The translations under genes were made by a program, and so were the position numbers. The notes under the pieces are model-generated. The model had not been told where the DNA came from. It worked only from the letters and a program-made list of their open reading frames with translations, and searched no databases. Below are positions 1 to 14,700 of a DNA stretch of 64,000 nt, in pieces. Source of the DNA: Siphlonurus alternatus (lineage: Eukaryota > Arthropoda > Insecta > Ephemeroptera > Siphlonuridae); the NCBI GenBank assembly GCA_949825025.1, contig OX463781.1, forward strand, positions 32,749,221 through 32,813,220, read 5' to 3'. Numbering within the stretch: the stretch's first letter is position 1; every line of letters starts with the position of its first letter.

Positions 1-11
1 TGTTGCCTCAG

Positions 12-2653
12 GTGCAGCGCTGGGGGACTTGCAGTGCTCGGTGAAGGCCAACTTGCTAAGGCCCGGTTTGGATGCGGTTCTCAACATCTCCACCTCTGCA
101 CAATTGGCTTTCGTCATGCCGGAGCAGTTCCAGCCAGAGCATCTGCCACATGGTACAAGGGGTCAGAATAGTTTTGAGAATGCAGAGTATATCAAATCAT
201 TATGTTTTGCCAGCCTATCCACCCTGCTTACTACACACTGTTTTTCTATTAAATTCTTTGGCTGGTGCCTGTGCAGTGTCTCCAATTGGTAATATTTTAT
301 TTATTTATCTGTTTTTCAGGGGCGAGCGTCCTGCCCGTGCAATATTTCCCATACTTCTCAGGCCGTTACCTGGCAGTGGGCGCCTCCCTCAATGGGGGCA
401 ACAGCCTGGCTCTATTTGTACGTACGCTGCAACAGTGGGTGCAGGAACTTGGCTTCAGCGTACCTCAAGGTAACTGCACACATCTTCTGCAGCTAGCCAG
501 CCTGTTTCTAGCTGGGAATGTCATTGAATGAGAAGCTTCAATGATGAAGTGATACTGTGAAACAGAGGCGACAAATTCTATAAAAATATATTGGATACAT
601 ATAAGATCATTCACAGAGCAATTTTTTTAATTGAGACTATGTTATTCAATTCTTAAAAAAGTCATGTTTGCAAGTTTGAAAGTTCATATTGGCATTATCT
701 ATTAACCTTTTACCTTTACAAGTTTTTTAATCTTAACTAGGTCAACAGTTTTAAAATGGGAGTGTAAAAAAAATTGTAGTACGTACTTGTATTAATTCTC
801 ACTACTTTGACTTTGGAGCAAGATATTGATTTTTTGCACTACTTTGTAAAGTGGATAGCCAAGAAAAAATGAGGGGATTCTTTATTTGCTTCAGACGGGG
901 GGAAGGCGAGACATAAGAAGGGTGTAGAGGAATAGTAGAACCACTCACAGCCCATGCCCATTTCCCCTAACAACGACCAATTCTGGAAGGAGGGGGGGGG
1001 GGTAGCCCTGTCTTCCCTTCTTTTGTCTACGCCATTGATACAATAGTGAGCACAAATCAAATACAAATGGTCACTTTAAGCAAATCTAAGTACACATTTT
1101 TTTTTCTATTTCTTCTCTCTCTTCTTAGGTTTTGTCAAATACGACTCTTAAGGAGCACATGGCAGTCAGTAGTCTGAGGAAAGTTCCAGTGCCAATGTAT
1201 TATATCCACATGTTGGTCTGATTATTGTCTGTTGGTGTTTCAGAGAAAGTTTGGGGTGTGATCCTGGGGTTGGGCTCGCAGTGTGAGGGCACTTCGCTTG
1301 CCGTGAGTCCGCTGCTGCTGGGGGAGCGCCACAGTCCTGAGACGAGGGGGAGCGTGGCCAACCTGGACCCTGGCAACCTAGGCCTGGGTAGCGTTACGCG
1401 GGGACTGTGCCATGGCATCGTGGCCAACCTCTTCCAGTAAGTGTCACTAGCATCACAAACTAGTTATCAACACATCAGAGAGACCATATTACTGTTAATA
1501 GAGACTATAGACGGTATAATATATTCACAATTAAGTGGAAGGTAACGGATCAGCTGATCGATGTAGTCCCATTTGATTAACATGTGGACCATGGTCTAGC
1601 AGACACACAAAGATTCTGAAAATTTTTTGAGAGACAAATTTTAGTACCTAAAAGCCACAGAAAAAATTTCTAAACAATTCTTCAGTCCAATTTTTTTTTT
1701 TTAATAATTTTTTAAAATTTTAACGTAGGGCTTTCCCTTGGAGAGACAAACTAAAAAATAAAAAAAATCAAAATCAAATCGACGAATTATTTTGAAATTT
1801 TTTCTGTGGCTTTTAGGTACTAAAATCTGTCTCACAAAATAATTTCAGAATTTTTGTTGTCTGCCAAGGCTTACATGTTAATCAAATGGGACTACATCGA
1901 TTAGCTGATTTATATTACCGTACCTTCACCTTACTCGCAATAAAAAATTATGAAATTTTTCGTGGTCATATTTTTGGTGTTAAAATTAAAGCGTTTCAAG
2001 CTATGAAGTGAAACATTGAGGATGGACCCTTAAATTAGGCCCTTGCATATGACGTCAGATCGGGAGTTTCAACGGTCATTGGCATCCTTGTTGGTGGAGC
2101 TACACTATGTAGAAGCATAGGACAAAACATTAAAAAAAATTATTTTAAAATATGCAAAGAAAAAAATCCAAATTCTGAGGTGAGCAAAAGTTTGTAAATT
2201 TAATTTTAGACATTTTGTTCACCTCACATTTTTTTTTCTTCATTTTAAATTATTTATGATAAGTTGTTTTAATCTTTTGCCTGCATGCAGAATTCTTTAC
2301 CACTCCACCAGCATGGCGACCTGCGCACGCATGTTTTCTCTCATCTCTTGTAAAGTAGACTTATTGTGTTGATTTAGATTTGTTATTAAGTTCTGTGACA
2401 TACATGTATGTTTAGAACAAGTCAAAATACACAACACCATTACATAAAAAATATTATACAAACAAAAACAATATACACAATGCGAAATCTAATTAAGTTT
2501 TTTTATGCTGAGTGAATTCCTTTACATCATAATAATTCTTATCATTTAAAAATACATGCAACTTTTTTTTAAATGGTTTATAATCTAATTTTTTTAAGCT
2601 TTCAGGTAGTTTATTATAAAAGAGGAAAGCACTATTATATGGACTCCTATTAG

Positions 2654-2711
<58 letters not shown>

Positions 2712-3139
2712 GCACTGTTTTAATGAATATCATTTGGTCTTCTTGTATTATATATATGAATGTACAGAATTATTCGTTTTAAATTTTTCTGGATATTTTT
2801 TAACAAATTCAACACTTTCAGAAATAAATACTCATGGTAAGGGGAGTATTCTCAAAAATTTAAAATGCTCTTTACATTGCTCATGCAACCACCTATTAGG
2901 TGGATTATGACTTGGAACAGGTTGCAGAATGTTAATTTTGCCTTTGCTGCAGGATGATGCCCAAGGAGCTACTGGTCCAGCATGGTGTGGAAAGAATCCT
3001 CGGGGTTGGCTCAGCAATGACACGAAATGTGGTGCTGCAGAGCGAGGTGCGCAGCCAGTACGAATTGCCCCTCGAGGTACTGAGTGGGGGCGACGCAGCC
3101 TTAGGGGCAGGCCTGTCCACCCTGTCTCTCTCCCAGTAA
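12..3139 (+). CDS. SHPK: Sedoheptulokinase, C-terminal four exons (gene enters from the left edge)
   Basis: This is the C-terminal half of sedoheptulokinase, a cytosolic FGGY-family kinase that phosphorylates sedoheptulose to sedoheptulose-7-phosphate for the pentose phosphate pathway. Exons joined by phase are 12-152, 320-469, 1244-1436 and 2953-3139 (TAA), giving about 222 residues; the N-terminal half lies outside the window. Family signatures include GDLQCSV and DAVLNISTSAQLA in the first exon, FPYFSGRYLAVGASLNGGN in the second, LLLGERHSPE and VTRGLCHGIVANL in the third, and the sugar-kinase signature around GVERILGVGSAMTRN followed by GGDAALGAG in the last. All introns are GT-AG and the phases agree. 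Frame and similarity to vertebrate SHPK are recalled from family knowledge, not from a search. The last intron carries a MITE. A related FGGY kinase is the only realistic alternative. Confidence 0.9.
153..319 (+). other. SHPK intron, phase 1
   Basis: Short intron between the first two visible SHPK exons, with donor GGTACAAGG and acceptor TTTTTCAG. No repeat is seen inside it. Confidence 0.75.
1531..1934. mobile_element. Foldback MITE in SHPK intron, diverged TTAA family
   Basis: The arms at about 1531-1660 and 1810-1934 are inverted copies, for example TCCCATTTGATTAACATG against CATGTTAATCAAATGGGA. The ends read TTAAGTGGAAGGTAACGG and CCGTACCTTCACCTTA. The subterminal ACGGATCAGCTG is shared with the element at 32791-33155, so the two appear to be one family. 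No coding capacity. Confidence 0.75.
2653..2709. repeat. (GA)n microsatellite
   Basis: About 57 bases of uninterrupted GA dinucleotide in the last SHPK intron. It creates a false Ser-Leu open frame on the other strand. Confidence 0.97.
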
Positions 3140-4293
3140 AAAGGGGAATCTGAAAACTGTTCTCCTTGCCCCAGTGAGAGGAGGGAGCAGAACTGAGGGC
3201 TTTCCATCCATTCCCTCCTGCAGTGAGGAGGGGATGGCAAGCAGCACTCAGATTTAAGACCACTAAAATTTGAAGGAATTTCCATGGAGCTAGATTGAAA
3301 ATTAAGTGTGTTAAGCAGCACTTACTTTAGCAGGCTTACTTACTTCAATTACGGCACCCTTCTTGTCAAATCACACGCATGCTCATGAGAATATAGTCAG
3401 CCAATTACAAGGCCTGTGATTTCACCTCAGTTTCAAGAAAATCAACCTTTAGACTTACCAAGTATATAGCATGAATTATTGTTGCAGCAGCTATTACTTC
3501 TGCTTATAAATTAAAGTTGTTTGATCTAAAAGGGAATTGTTACTAACAAAATAATGTGAAGATTTGGGTATGTTTTTTTTTTTTTTTTTTTTTCTGTATC
3601 GAATACAGATACATTGGAGTATACTGTATACATTTTTATGCAAATGACAGTAAAATTGTTGACTCAACAGCCTTAGTAAGGTAACAGTTATCTAGTACAA
3701 AATATTGTTAATAACATATATTGGTAATATTGTTGGTTACTTGGAAAAAAATTAAGGGCTTTCCATTTATTGTAAATGTGTGGTAATCGTAATAATCCAT
3801 ATATACCACATAATTAATTCTGAGACATTTTTTTTTCTTCTCTCAGTTTTTACCACATTGCATTCTATTGCAAATCAACATAAAGTAATTAAAATAGACA
3901 AGTTCTAAGCTTCTAAGGCTAAAATAGTTATAGTCTATGAGTTTGAGCTTTGTATATTGATACAGTATGTTGTATGCAGACGTGATATATAGACTGTTTT
4001 ACAAATAATGATCAAATAACGAATCTCTAAGTCATTTAGCTCCATAAGTTAAGGCATTGAATTCTTGAATTCCCAACAGGTGTATATTTCTAACGCATTG
4101 GACCATATTGATAAAAGTCAGTAGTTAATAAGATAATATTCAATGAGCATGTAAGTATGAAATAATATATCACTATATTAAATATATATTACACTTTTAA
4201 TAAAACAAAAAATATTGACTAACATGTAATATTTATAATTGTATCTAGATGTGTATGGGGAGTTCAGATTTCAATTAACAATTATTAAAACCA
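3140..4293. other. SHPK 3' flank, no gene seen
   Basis: AT-rich sequence after the SHPK stop codon. An ATTAAA-like hexamer near 3510 could serve polyadenylation. A poly-T run lies at about 3570-3593. I see no coding region. Confidence 0.6.
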
Positions 4294-4297
4294 TTAA

Positions 4298-4646
4298 GGG
4301 TAAGGTAACGCCACCAATGTTAAAAAAAATCCCTCTCACAAAAATTCTGAAAAAAATTTAAAATGTTCTCCTCTACACCCCCTATCAGTAGCTAAAATAT
4401 CAGAGGTATACAAATACGATCTAGTTTTTGAGTTATAAATTTTTAAAGTTGACCAATTTAACATGGGAGTTTCATTTCTCCATGTTTAAGTAGTCAACTT
4501 TAAAAATTTATAACTCAAAAACTAGATCGTATTTGTATACCTGATATTTTAGGTACTGATAGGGGGTATAGAGGAGAACATTTTAAATTTTTTTCAGAAT
4601 TTTTGTGAGAGGGATTTTTTTTAACATTGGTGGCGTTACCTTACCC
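4298..4646. mobile_element. TTAA-flanked foldback MITE, copy 1
   Basis: Near-perfect foldback. It begins GGGTAAGGTAACGCCACC and ends with the reverse complement, with TTAA on each side (4294-4297 and 4647-4650). TTAA duplication is typical of piggyBac-type transposition, so it is probably a non-autonomous relative. A second copy lies at 6161-6507 with its loop in the opposite orientation. Confidence 0.88.
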
Positions 4647-4901
4647 TTAAGCACTATAATATTTTGTAGATTGGCAGCTGTAGTTGCCTTAGCAGCCTTT
4701 ATCCGTTTAGAAATACAGTAGTTGTGTTTATAATTGATTGTATCTTTATTATAGAGCAGGTGTAGATTCCGGGGGAGGAGTATAGGGACTGAGAATCTAT
4801 AAATTTATTTTATCTAAATCTCTTTGCATGGTTAGAGTTAAGGCAATATATGCCTTCATACTGAATTTAACATGGGCAATATACAAAGACTGCAATGTTT
4901 A

Positions 4902-5220
4902 CTGGGAGGACGACTAAGGGCGTCAAATTGAGGATCTTCAATAAGTACTTTAAAAATTTTGTCAACCTTCGAGAAACTCCACCAAATAAAAAGCCACAAT
5001 CTCGAGCAGTCTGTTTGAGGACGTCAAAGATTTGACAGAGTAGCGATGGCTTATAAAGCGGCACCTTTGACTTGACGGTGGCACGTACCTTTGTAGTTGT
5101 ACTACTAGTAACACTAGCCAATCAAATGTGCTTTTAAAAATCAGCGTCGTGACATGGTTCCAACATGATGTCACATTGGCGGCAAAAGTGGACAGTTTGA
5201 AAATTAATTCGTCCTCCCAG
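4902..5220. mobile_element. Short-TIR MITE with TA flanks
   Basis: The ends CTGGGAGGACGA and TCGTCCTCCCAG are inverted repeats, with TA on both sides, as for Tc1/mariner-type insertions. The interior is unique and non-coding. The repeats are short, so the call is tentative. Confidence 0.5.
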
Positions 5221-5832
5221 TAAACAGTTCTTAGGCAACATAGGCATTTTCCCACCCCAACTTATTATTTAAATAACATGGCATTATAATAGGGCCAGCA
5301 ATAGGGTCAAAATTTTGTTCTAGATCCGTGCCTGCTTTAGAGATATTGAGATATTCAAATCCAAATTAATATTTTAGGGCTTTGTTTTTGCTCAATAGCA
5401 TATATATAATGGCATTGGATCATATTATAAAATTATACAGCTAGCAAACCAGAATCTTCCTTATTATAGTTCAAATAATCGATAAACATATATGTACTGT
5501 ACTCAATACTCTGTTAACATCAACACGCACATCAGCATGCAGACGAAGTATAATTCTGGCAGTATAGTCATGTTTGCAAGTATAGAGAAAGAAATGCCTT
5601 TTACTTTTAGGGTGTACGTGAAATGATAACATATAATATAGCTAGACTCATCAATAGACTGCAATATTTAAAGTTGTGTTATTATTAATTATTTTTTAGT
5701 TAAAAGTATTTATAGGTCTCATCATATAAAAGAGGCTTCAACAAGCAAATAATGCTGCAGCGACGCATTCTTACATTTTCTCCAAAGCAGCTCATGGTAC
5801 TAAATGAGAACAATTTTAGGCCGGAATAAAAT

Positions 5833-5867
<35 letters not shown>

Positions 5868-6160
5868 CTAATAATAAGCTAAAAAATTTATATTAATTGT
5901 TATTTTTTGTTATGTTTTTTGCATTTAATTTCCTCCTACTCCACTAATAAATTTAATGGCTCACAAAAAATATATAACTAACGATGAATCTTAGTTACTT
6001 CGGAGTCAAAGAATATTTTTGTACGACGGAATCAAATGAAATAAATTTAAAAAATAGAGAATTTTCTAAAACTTAATCGCTTATGGTTTGAGCAAATTGA
6101 ATCTGGCAGTTTTCACACAACAGCTTCATTTCCGGTTTCTGTCCATAAGGCCAATGTTAA

Positions 6161-6507
6161 GGGTAAGGTAACGCCACCAATGTTAAAAAAAATCCCTCTC
6201 ACAAAAATTCTGAAAAAAATTTAAAATGTTCTCCTCTATACCCCCTATCAGTACCTAAAATATCAGGTACACAAATACGATCTAGTTTTTGAGTTATAAA
6301 TTTTTAAAGTTGACTACTTTAACATGGAGAAATGAAACTCCCATGTTAAATTGGTCAACTTTAAAAATTCATAACTCAAAAACTAGATCGTATTTGTATA
6401 CCTGATATTTTAGCTACTGATAGGGGGTGTAGAGGAGAACACTTTAAATTTTTTTCAGAATTTTTGTGAGAGGGATTTTTTTTAACATTGGTGGCGTTAC
6501 CTTACCC
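6161..6507. mobile_element. TTAA-flanked foldback MITE, copy 2
   Basis: Same ends, arms and length as the copy at 4298-4646, flanked by TTAA at 6157-6160 and 6508-6511. The central loop is inverted relative to the other copy. Both copies are close to identical, suggesting fairly recent spread. Confidence 0.88.
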
Positions 6508-6511
6508 TTAA

Positions 6512-8036
<1,525 letters not shown>

Positions 8037-8546
8037 AAAAGTACACAGTGTAATAGAGAGTGCAGAAGGTAAAAGAGCGTTATGAGTATTTCTGAAGCAA
8101 GTGGGGTATGCAAGAATTGAGTGCTTTGGAGGGCAATTTGTAGACGGCCGAGGTAATAATGCTGCTGGCTTACCCCGTAAAGGGATATGGCGTCATGTTA
8201 TGTATGTATATATATATATAGTAGTCAATAAAAATTAGACCAATTTCTTTACCATCAAAGCACAAATACAGTATGTTCTCATGGAAAGTGCAGATACCAT
8301 ACAGCAGCAAAACTTTATTCTTATAATTTTGTTAAGCAGTAAAATCTTGAATCTTTAAAATGTTTAATTTTTTAAATAGGTTTCTTAATTACAGTACTTA
8401 TGAAATTTTGAACAAAACATTTTAGATTCCCCCTTCTGTTTCCTATGAACCTTTAATCCTGTGAATGCAAACTCAACTTTCTGCTGCCAAGCGAGTTTGA
8501 CTGCTAGCTGAAGAGTCAAATGATTGTTATGCAATTTTCAATTAAT

Positions 8547-8552
8547 TTATTT
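8547..8552 (-). promoter_or_regulatory. Possible Spc24 polyadenylation signal
   Basis: TTTATT on the + strand reads AATAAA on the gene strand, roughly 220 bases after the stop codon. The hexamer alone is weak evidence. Confidence 0.35.
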
Positions 8553-8772
8553 TATTTTATAGTTACAACTGAATTGATAAAAAAATCACACTTCGTAGCA
8601 CACATTAATAGATATTTTAAATTACAGTACATATTGTAAAAAAAAAACAAAAAAAAATGTATTTGATTGGAAACCTACATGAAAAGTTGTTTTCTTACTG
8701 CTCATGTTGCATCAAACAAGTATGACAAGTCAGTAAAACAGTTGACAGTGCTCCAAGGCACGGTTTGGGCTG

Positions 8773-11700
8773 CTACTTGGTGACCTCTCCCAGGGTGCGC
8801 CACAGCAGGGTGGAGCTCTCGATGGGGTGCAGTGCCGAGTCACTGTGGAGGCTGAACGCCTTCACACGACAGGCGTTCTTGTTCTGGACGTCTGTGCACT
8901 AGTCAAGGAACATAAATGGTCTTTCTAGCAAAGAATAAATACACATTGATAATGTTTCCATATCTGTAGAGACACTGGACAAAAATAGAGTAATTTACAA
9001 GCAGCTATAACTATCCTTAATTTAAGATAATAAGCTCCTTCCTCCATAAAAATCAACAAAATATATGGAAGATATGTATGTATTTATAATCCCAGAAAAC
9101 ATACCAGCCAGCAAGCCAACAGTCAAATCATTCTACTTCTTCTTGTGACTGAAGAAGCATCTCCACGATGCGAAACGTTTCAAAAATGTAAAAACTTTCG
9201 AGTGAACCTTTGTGACCGCAAGAATTTCCACCTGCTGTGACTCTTTCGATCGGTAAGGCCTTGCTGGTTATTTCTATCTTTTTCTTTTCATAAGATAATC
9301 CTAGAAAACATGAGAGAGCATTGCAGGAGAGCCTCAAAATCTAGGGCTGGATTCATTGTTTTCGAGGGGCTGCGCAGAACAACAGCATTTTGTTGACATA
9401 AAATTTAGCAGGTTGAGACAAAGGATACATCCCTGGAGCGAGTTATTACCCATGGTGGCGTCATAGTCCCAGTAAATGCCGGTCAGGTCCCGGTAGAGGC
9501 GCACCTTGCACCTGTATAGCAACACGTATCATCATTTGAACAGCTGAAACTTCCTCAGGGTGATCAATTAGAACAATAAATAGGACAAATCAAGCAAACC
9601 AGTCTAAAAACTGCCTTGGATAAAAAAAAAAAAAATCAATTGGGTGATTTATTTTAAGACCCAAAAATACTGATATGATTTTCCACCTTAAAGGCCCTAT
9701 GACCATTTCACAGTATTAAGTCCACAATTAGTGTTGCCTCAGTATGATACGGCTGAATAAAAAAAATTGTTCCAGCAGCAATAATATCAGAGATAATAGC
9801 GGATGAAAAGGCACCTGTGACGTCATTTGTAGATTTGTACCCATTCTACGGCGACGGTATAGGGAAATCCCTGCAAAATATAGGTTCACTCTAGCTGCAA
9901 CCACGGACATAATTTTAATTCTGGAATGTTGGAATTTTACCAGGGCAGTCTTGATAGTGTTAAATTTGTCAAATATCATGAAGGAATTTTGTTGTTGACA
10001 TTTACACTGACTGAATTATTGCAGTAGCAAGATAAGCCAAAAATTTAACATTGTTTTCCTATGCATCATTTTTTCTCTTCTTGGTACTGCAATAAGTCAG
10101 TCTGTGTGAATGTCAACCACAGCACAATTCTTTCAGGATATTTGACAAATACTATCAAGACTGCCCTGGTAAAATTCCAACATTCCAGAATTATGTCCGT
10201 GGTTGCAGCTAGAGTAAACCTCTCTTTTGCAGGGATTTCCCTACACCGTCGCCACAGAATGGGTACAAATGATGTCACAGGTGCCTTTTCACCGGATCTC
10301 TGATATTATTGCTGCTGGAACAATTTTTTTTATGCAGCTGTATCATACTGAGGCAATACTAACTGTGGACTTAATACTGTGAAATGGTCATAGGGCCCTT
10401 AATTTCTTAAAAGAGTTCATCAGTTCACTACGAATAAATTTACCATAATTATGCATTCTTTGGGTCATGGTGAATTTTAACTTTGTGTGATGGTTATAGG
10501 GCCGTAAGCTCCACCCTACTTGAACCTGGTTTAAAGTTACTTGAACCAGGTTCAAAGTTGAACCGAGATCAAATAAAATTTTCGTAAGCTCCACCGAAGT
10601 TAAACCAGGTTCAACGCATTGTTGGTTTGAACCTGGTTCAAACTCGGTTCAGCGCAGTTTTCCGTAAGCTCCACCGCAAAAATTTGCTGAACCAGGTTCA
10701 AAGTTGTTGATTTTGGGGTTAAACTTAAACCACCGACGTTGGTGGATTAACTTTTGATCCGGCATTATATTTTTGTGTTTAAAATGTTTTCTTTTCAGAT
10801 TTTTTTAAAATAACATTTTAAATAAAGTAGGAAATATAATTAAATTTGATAATTTAATAAAATATAAATAATAATTTACTAAAGAATGTTTTTTTTAGTT
10901 AATTTAAATATTTTAAGTTAGTTCAATTCATTTTAGAACATTTAAATTATATACAGTAGTCTTTTAATTTAATAATTTTTTTAAAATGCAGTTGAATTGA
11001 GCAAAAATATTGAAATAATAAATTGTATTGAGATTGTCATGTTCCATTATTTAAGTGTCACGAGAGATTTTTTATTAAAAATTTAATTCTATTTTATATT
11101 TCAACCCTTAAAGGGGGTCCAAAGCAAAAAAGTTTGATTTCCCATATGGGGTTTCAATGTTAAAAGTGGTCTCGAACAAAAATTCTGTCAGATCTATACA
11201 AAAATTTATTTTCGGGGGTTAAAACACATGCTGAATCTAATAGTGCAAATTAAAATTTACAGAAAACAACCCTTAACCAGATATTGGCCTGTATTATGTT
11301 AAAAATCATTTTATCTTCATTTTGACAGCACCATTGAAACAAGCTCATTTTTCCACCCGAGAAGCAACCTTCGATTTTTTTTAATGAAAAGATGTTAAGA
11401 ATTAAAAAATAGGGGTTGCTTTTTTAACCCCTATTTTTTCAATTCTAAAAAATGACCGATTAAAAAAATTCAAAGGTTTATTCTAGGGTAGAAAAATGAG
11501 CTTGTTTCAATGGCGCTGTCAAAATGAAGATAAAATTATTTTTTAACATGGTAAGGGCCAATATCTTGTTAAAAAGTTGTTTTCTGTAAAATTTAATTTA
11601 CACCATAAAAATTTCTAGAAACAAATATATTTTTTTCTTATATTTTCATTTCATTTTATTTTTATTCAACCACTGGTTATACAAGTACAACATGGATTAC

Positions 11701-14700
11701 ATCAATATAACAAAATAAAAGAAAGAATTTTTGTTTGAGACATTGAAACGCAATAAGGAGAACCACACTTTTCACTTTGGACCCCCTTAAAGAATTAAAA
11801 ATAAAATCTCAAAGGTATTCAAAGGAATACTAATCAATTTTCAAGTCTCCAGCAGGAAAATTAAATTTGTAACGAAAAATCTCCCGTGACACTTGAATAA
11901 TATGGAATACTGTGTATGACTTTTTTACTTTAAAATTTTGCCTGAGTGATACCTACATTAAAATTGGAAAAAAGGTTTCTGGTCAGAATTAGCAGGGGCT
12001 TCATAAAAGAAAAATTAGAATGGACAACATACATGAAATTTTTTATTGCAGAAATGAATACAGGGTACCAAATTATTCTACTGTGAATTTTTCAGTTTTT
12101 TTTTTTTTTGAAACCCAGAACTATTTTTAAATAATTACTGAAAATGCGCCCACACCCCCTGGAGGCGTCAATAGGCGTCCAGTCTCTATCCCTTTTATTA
12201 AGGCATCAGGGGTGCCAACTTAACTTACAGAACTTTCAATAATTATTTAAAAATAATTCCGGGTCTCAAAAAAATCTGAAAAAATTCAGAGTAGCATAAT
12301 TTGGTGCCCTCTATTCATTTCTGAAATAAAAATTTTATGTATGTTGATGTCCATTGTTTCAAATTTTTAAAAAAATATAAGGCCTCATCTTCCTACATTC
12401 AATATGTTATACAAAATCTTCCAAAAAGTGGATGATATTTTAGCACTTTTAAAATGTCACCATGAACTGCAATTTTTACCCATAAATACATGCTTTTTTT
12501 TTCTTGTGCAACATACAATGTTTTTGAGTCACAATTGGTGTTTCATTTTCGGTCATGGATTTTGCAATGAAGGGTTATTTGTGGAGCTTTGTAGCTTTGT
12601 ACCCTGATCGCTGAGACACATTTTTTTATGACCTTGGTAGTGAATTTTCGATGATTTTTTTTTCAACCCTTCTGGGGGTCTCAAACCTAAAAATTGTATT
12701 TCTTTTATGAAATTTCCAACTTAAATAGAATTGATACAAAAATGTTATTCGATGTGCACCAATTTTTTAACGGGTAAAATGACCTTTTGAATCCAATGGT
12801 GCCACTTTAAAATTATTAAAAACAACCCTTTAATAAAAAATTAGCTTTAAATCATCAAATAATTTATTTAGCTTCTTTCTGACATTTTCATTCAATCAGG
12901 CTTATTTTTTTACCTCAGGAACAGCCTTTGAATTATTAAAATCGGTTCACATCAAGGATTTGAATTTAAGGGGTGGAATTTTCTACCCTTAATTTTAAAA
13001 TTCTTAATATGAACCGATTTAAAAAATTCAAAAGCTCTTCCTGAGGTAAAAAATAAAGCCTGATTGAATTACAATGTCAGATAGAAGTTAAATTGATTAT
13101 TTAATGTGTTGGAGCTAATTTTTTATTGAAGGGTTGTTTTCATTAATTTCAAGGTGGCATCAATGGATTTATAAGGGCAATTTACCCTTAAAATAAAAAA
13201 TTGGTGCACATTGAATAAATTTTTGTATCACTTTTATTTAACATGGAAATCCCATAAGAGAATTTTGATGCGATTTTTAGGTTTGAGACCCCCAGAAGGG
13301 TTGAAAAAAAATAATTGAAAATTCTTTACCAAGGTCATAAACAAAGGTTGTGTCTCAGCAATTAGGTTACAAAGTTACAAAGCTCCACAAATAACACTTC
13401 ATTGCAAAATCCATGACCGAAAATGAAACACCAATTGTGACTCAATCTGTAGTTCATGTGTGTGTATTATTGTGCTAAAAGTGTGAAAAATATCATTCTT
13501 AATAAAAATTAGGGTAATATTTCATTTAATTTAATTAAAATCATTGACATTGCCAGTACACATACCCATAAGCCTCTATAATAATTATTATTTGTTTTGG
13601 TTCTGTTAAAAGTTAAACATTTAAAAATATAACATTGTAGCCCCATAAGGAATTACCACATTGAACGTAATTCCTGATTAAAAACAGATATTTATGTGAA
13701 AATATTTATGTAGGTTCTTGCAAGTCCCAGAAACAATAATCCAACATAAAAATTAAATTATGTTTAAATTTTTTTTATTTTATTAAGAAGTTAAAATTTG
13801 AAGTGAGAGTTTTGAATTCCCCACCAAAACTCTCGACCAATCAGAGCGCTCAAAAAAATCAACAAACTTTGAACCTGGTTCAACTCGGTGGTTCAACTAA
13901 ACCTGGATCACTTATGGGTGGAGCTTACGGTCAAGATTTTGAACCTGGATCAAATCCTGAACCTGGTTTAGTTGATCCGAGTTTGAACCAGGTTCAAATA
14001 ACGGTGGAGCTTACGGCCCTAAAGAATGTTTTTTTTAGTTAATTTAAATATTTTAAGTTAATTCAATTTATTTTATAACATTTAAATGCATGATATACAG
14101 TAGTCTTTTAATTTAATATTTTTTTTAAAATGAAGATGTATTGAGCAAAAATATTGAAATAATAAATTGTATTGAGATTGTCAGTGTTCCATTATGTAAG
14201 TGTCACGGGAGATTTTTTATTACAAATTTAATTCTATTTTATTTTTCAACCCTTAAAGGGGGTCCAAAGCAAAAAAGTTTGATTTCCCATATTGAGTTTC
14301 AATGTTAAAAGTGGTCTTGAACAAAAATTCTGTCAGATCTATACAAAAATTTATTTCCGGGGGTGAAAACACATGCTGAATATAATAGTGCAAATTAAAA
14401 TTTACAGAAAACAACCCTTAACGAGACATTGGCCTGTATTATGTTAAAAATCATTTTATCTTAATTTTGACAGCACCATTGAAACAAGCTAATTTTTTCA
14501 CCCGAGAAGCAACCTTCGATTTTTTTTAATGAAAAGATGTTAAGAATTTAAAAATAGGGGTTGCTTTTTTAACCCCTATTTTTTCAATTCTAAAAAATGT
14601 CCGATTAAAAAAATTCAAAGGTTTATTCTAGGGTAGAAAAATGAGCTTGTTTCAATGGCGCTGTCAAAATGAAGATAAAATCATTTTTTAACATGGTAAG

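Noticed and set aside
1127..1243. SHPK exon starting at the acceptor near 1128
   Set aside because: The required phase gives a stop after seven codons, whereas the acceptor at 1243 reads straight into the conserved kinase sequence.
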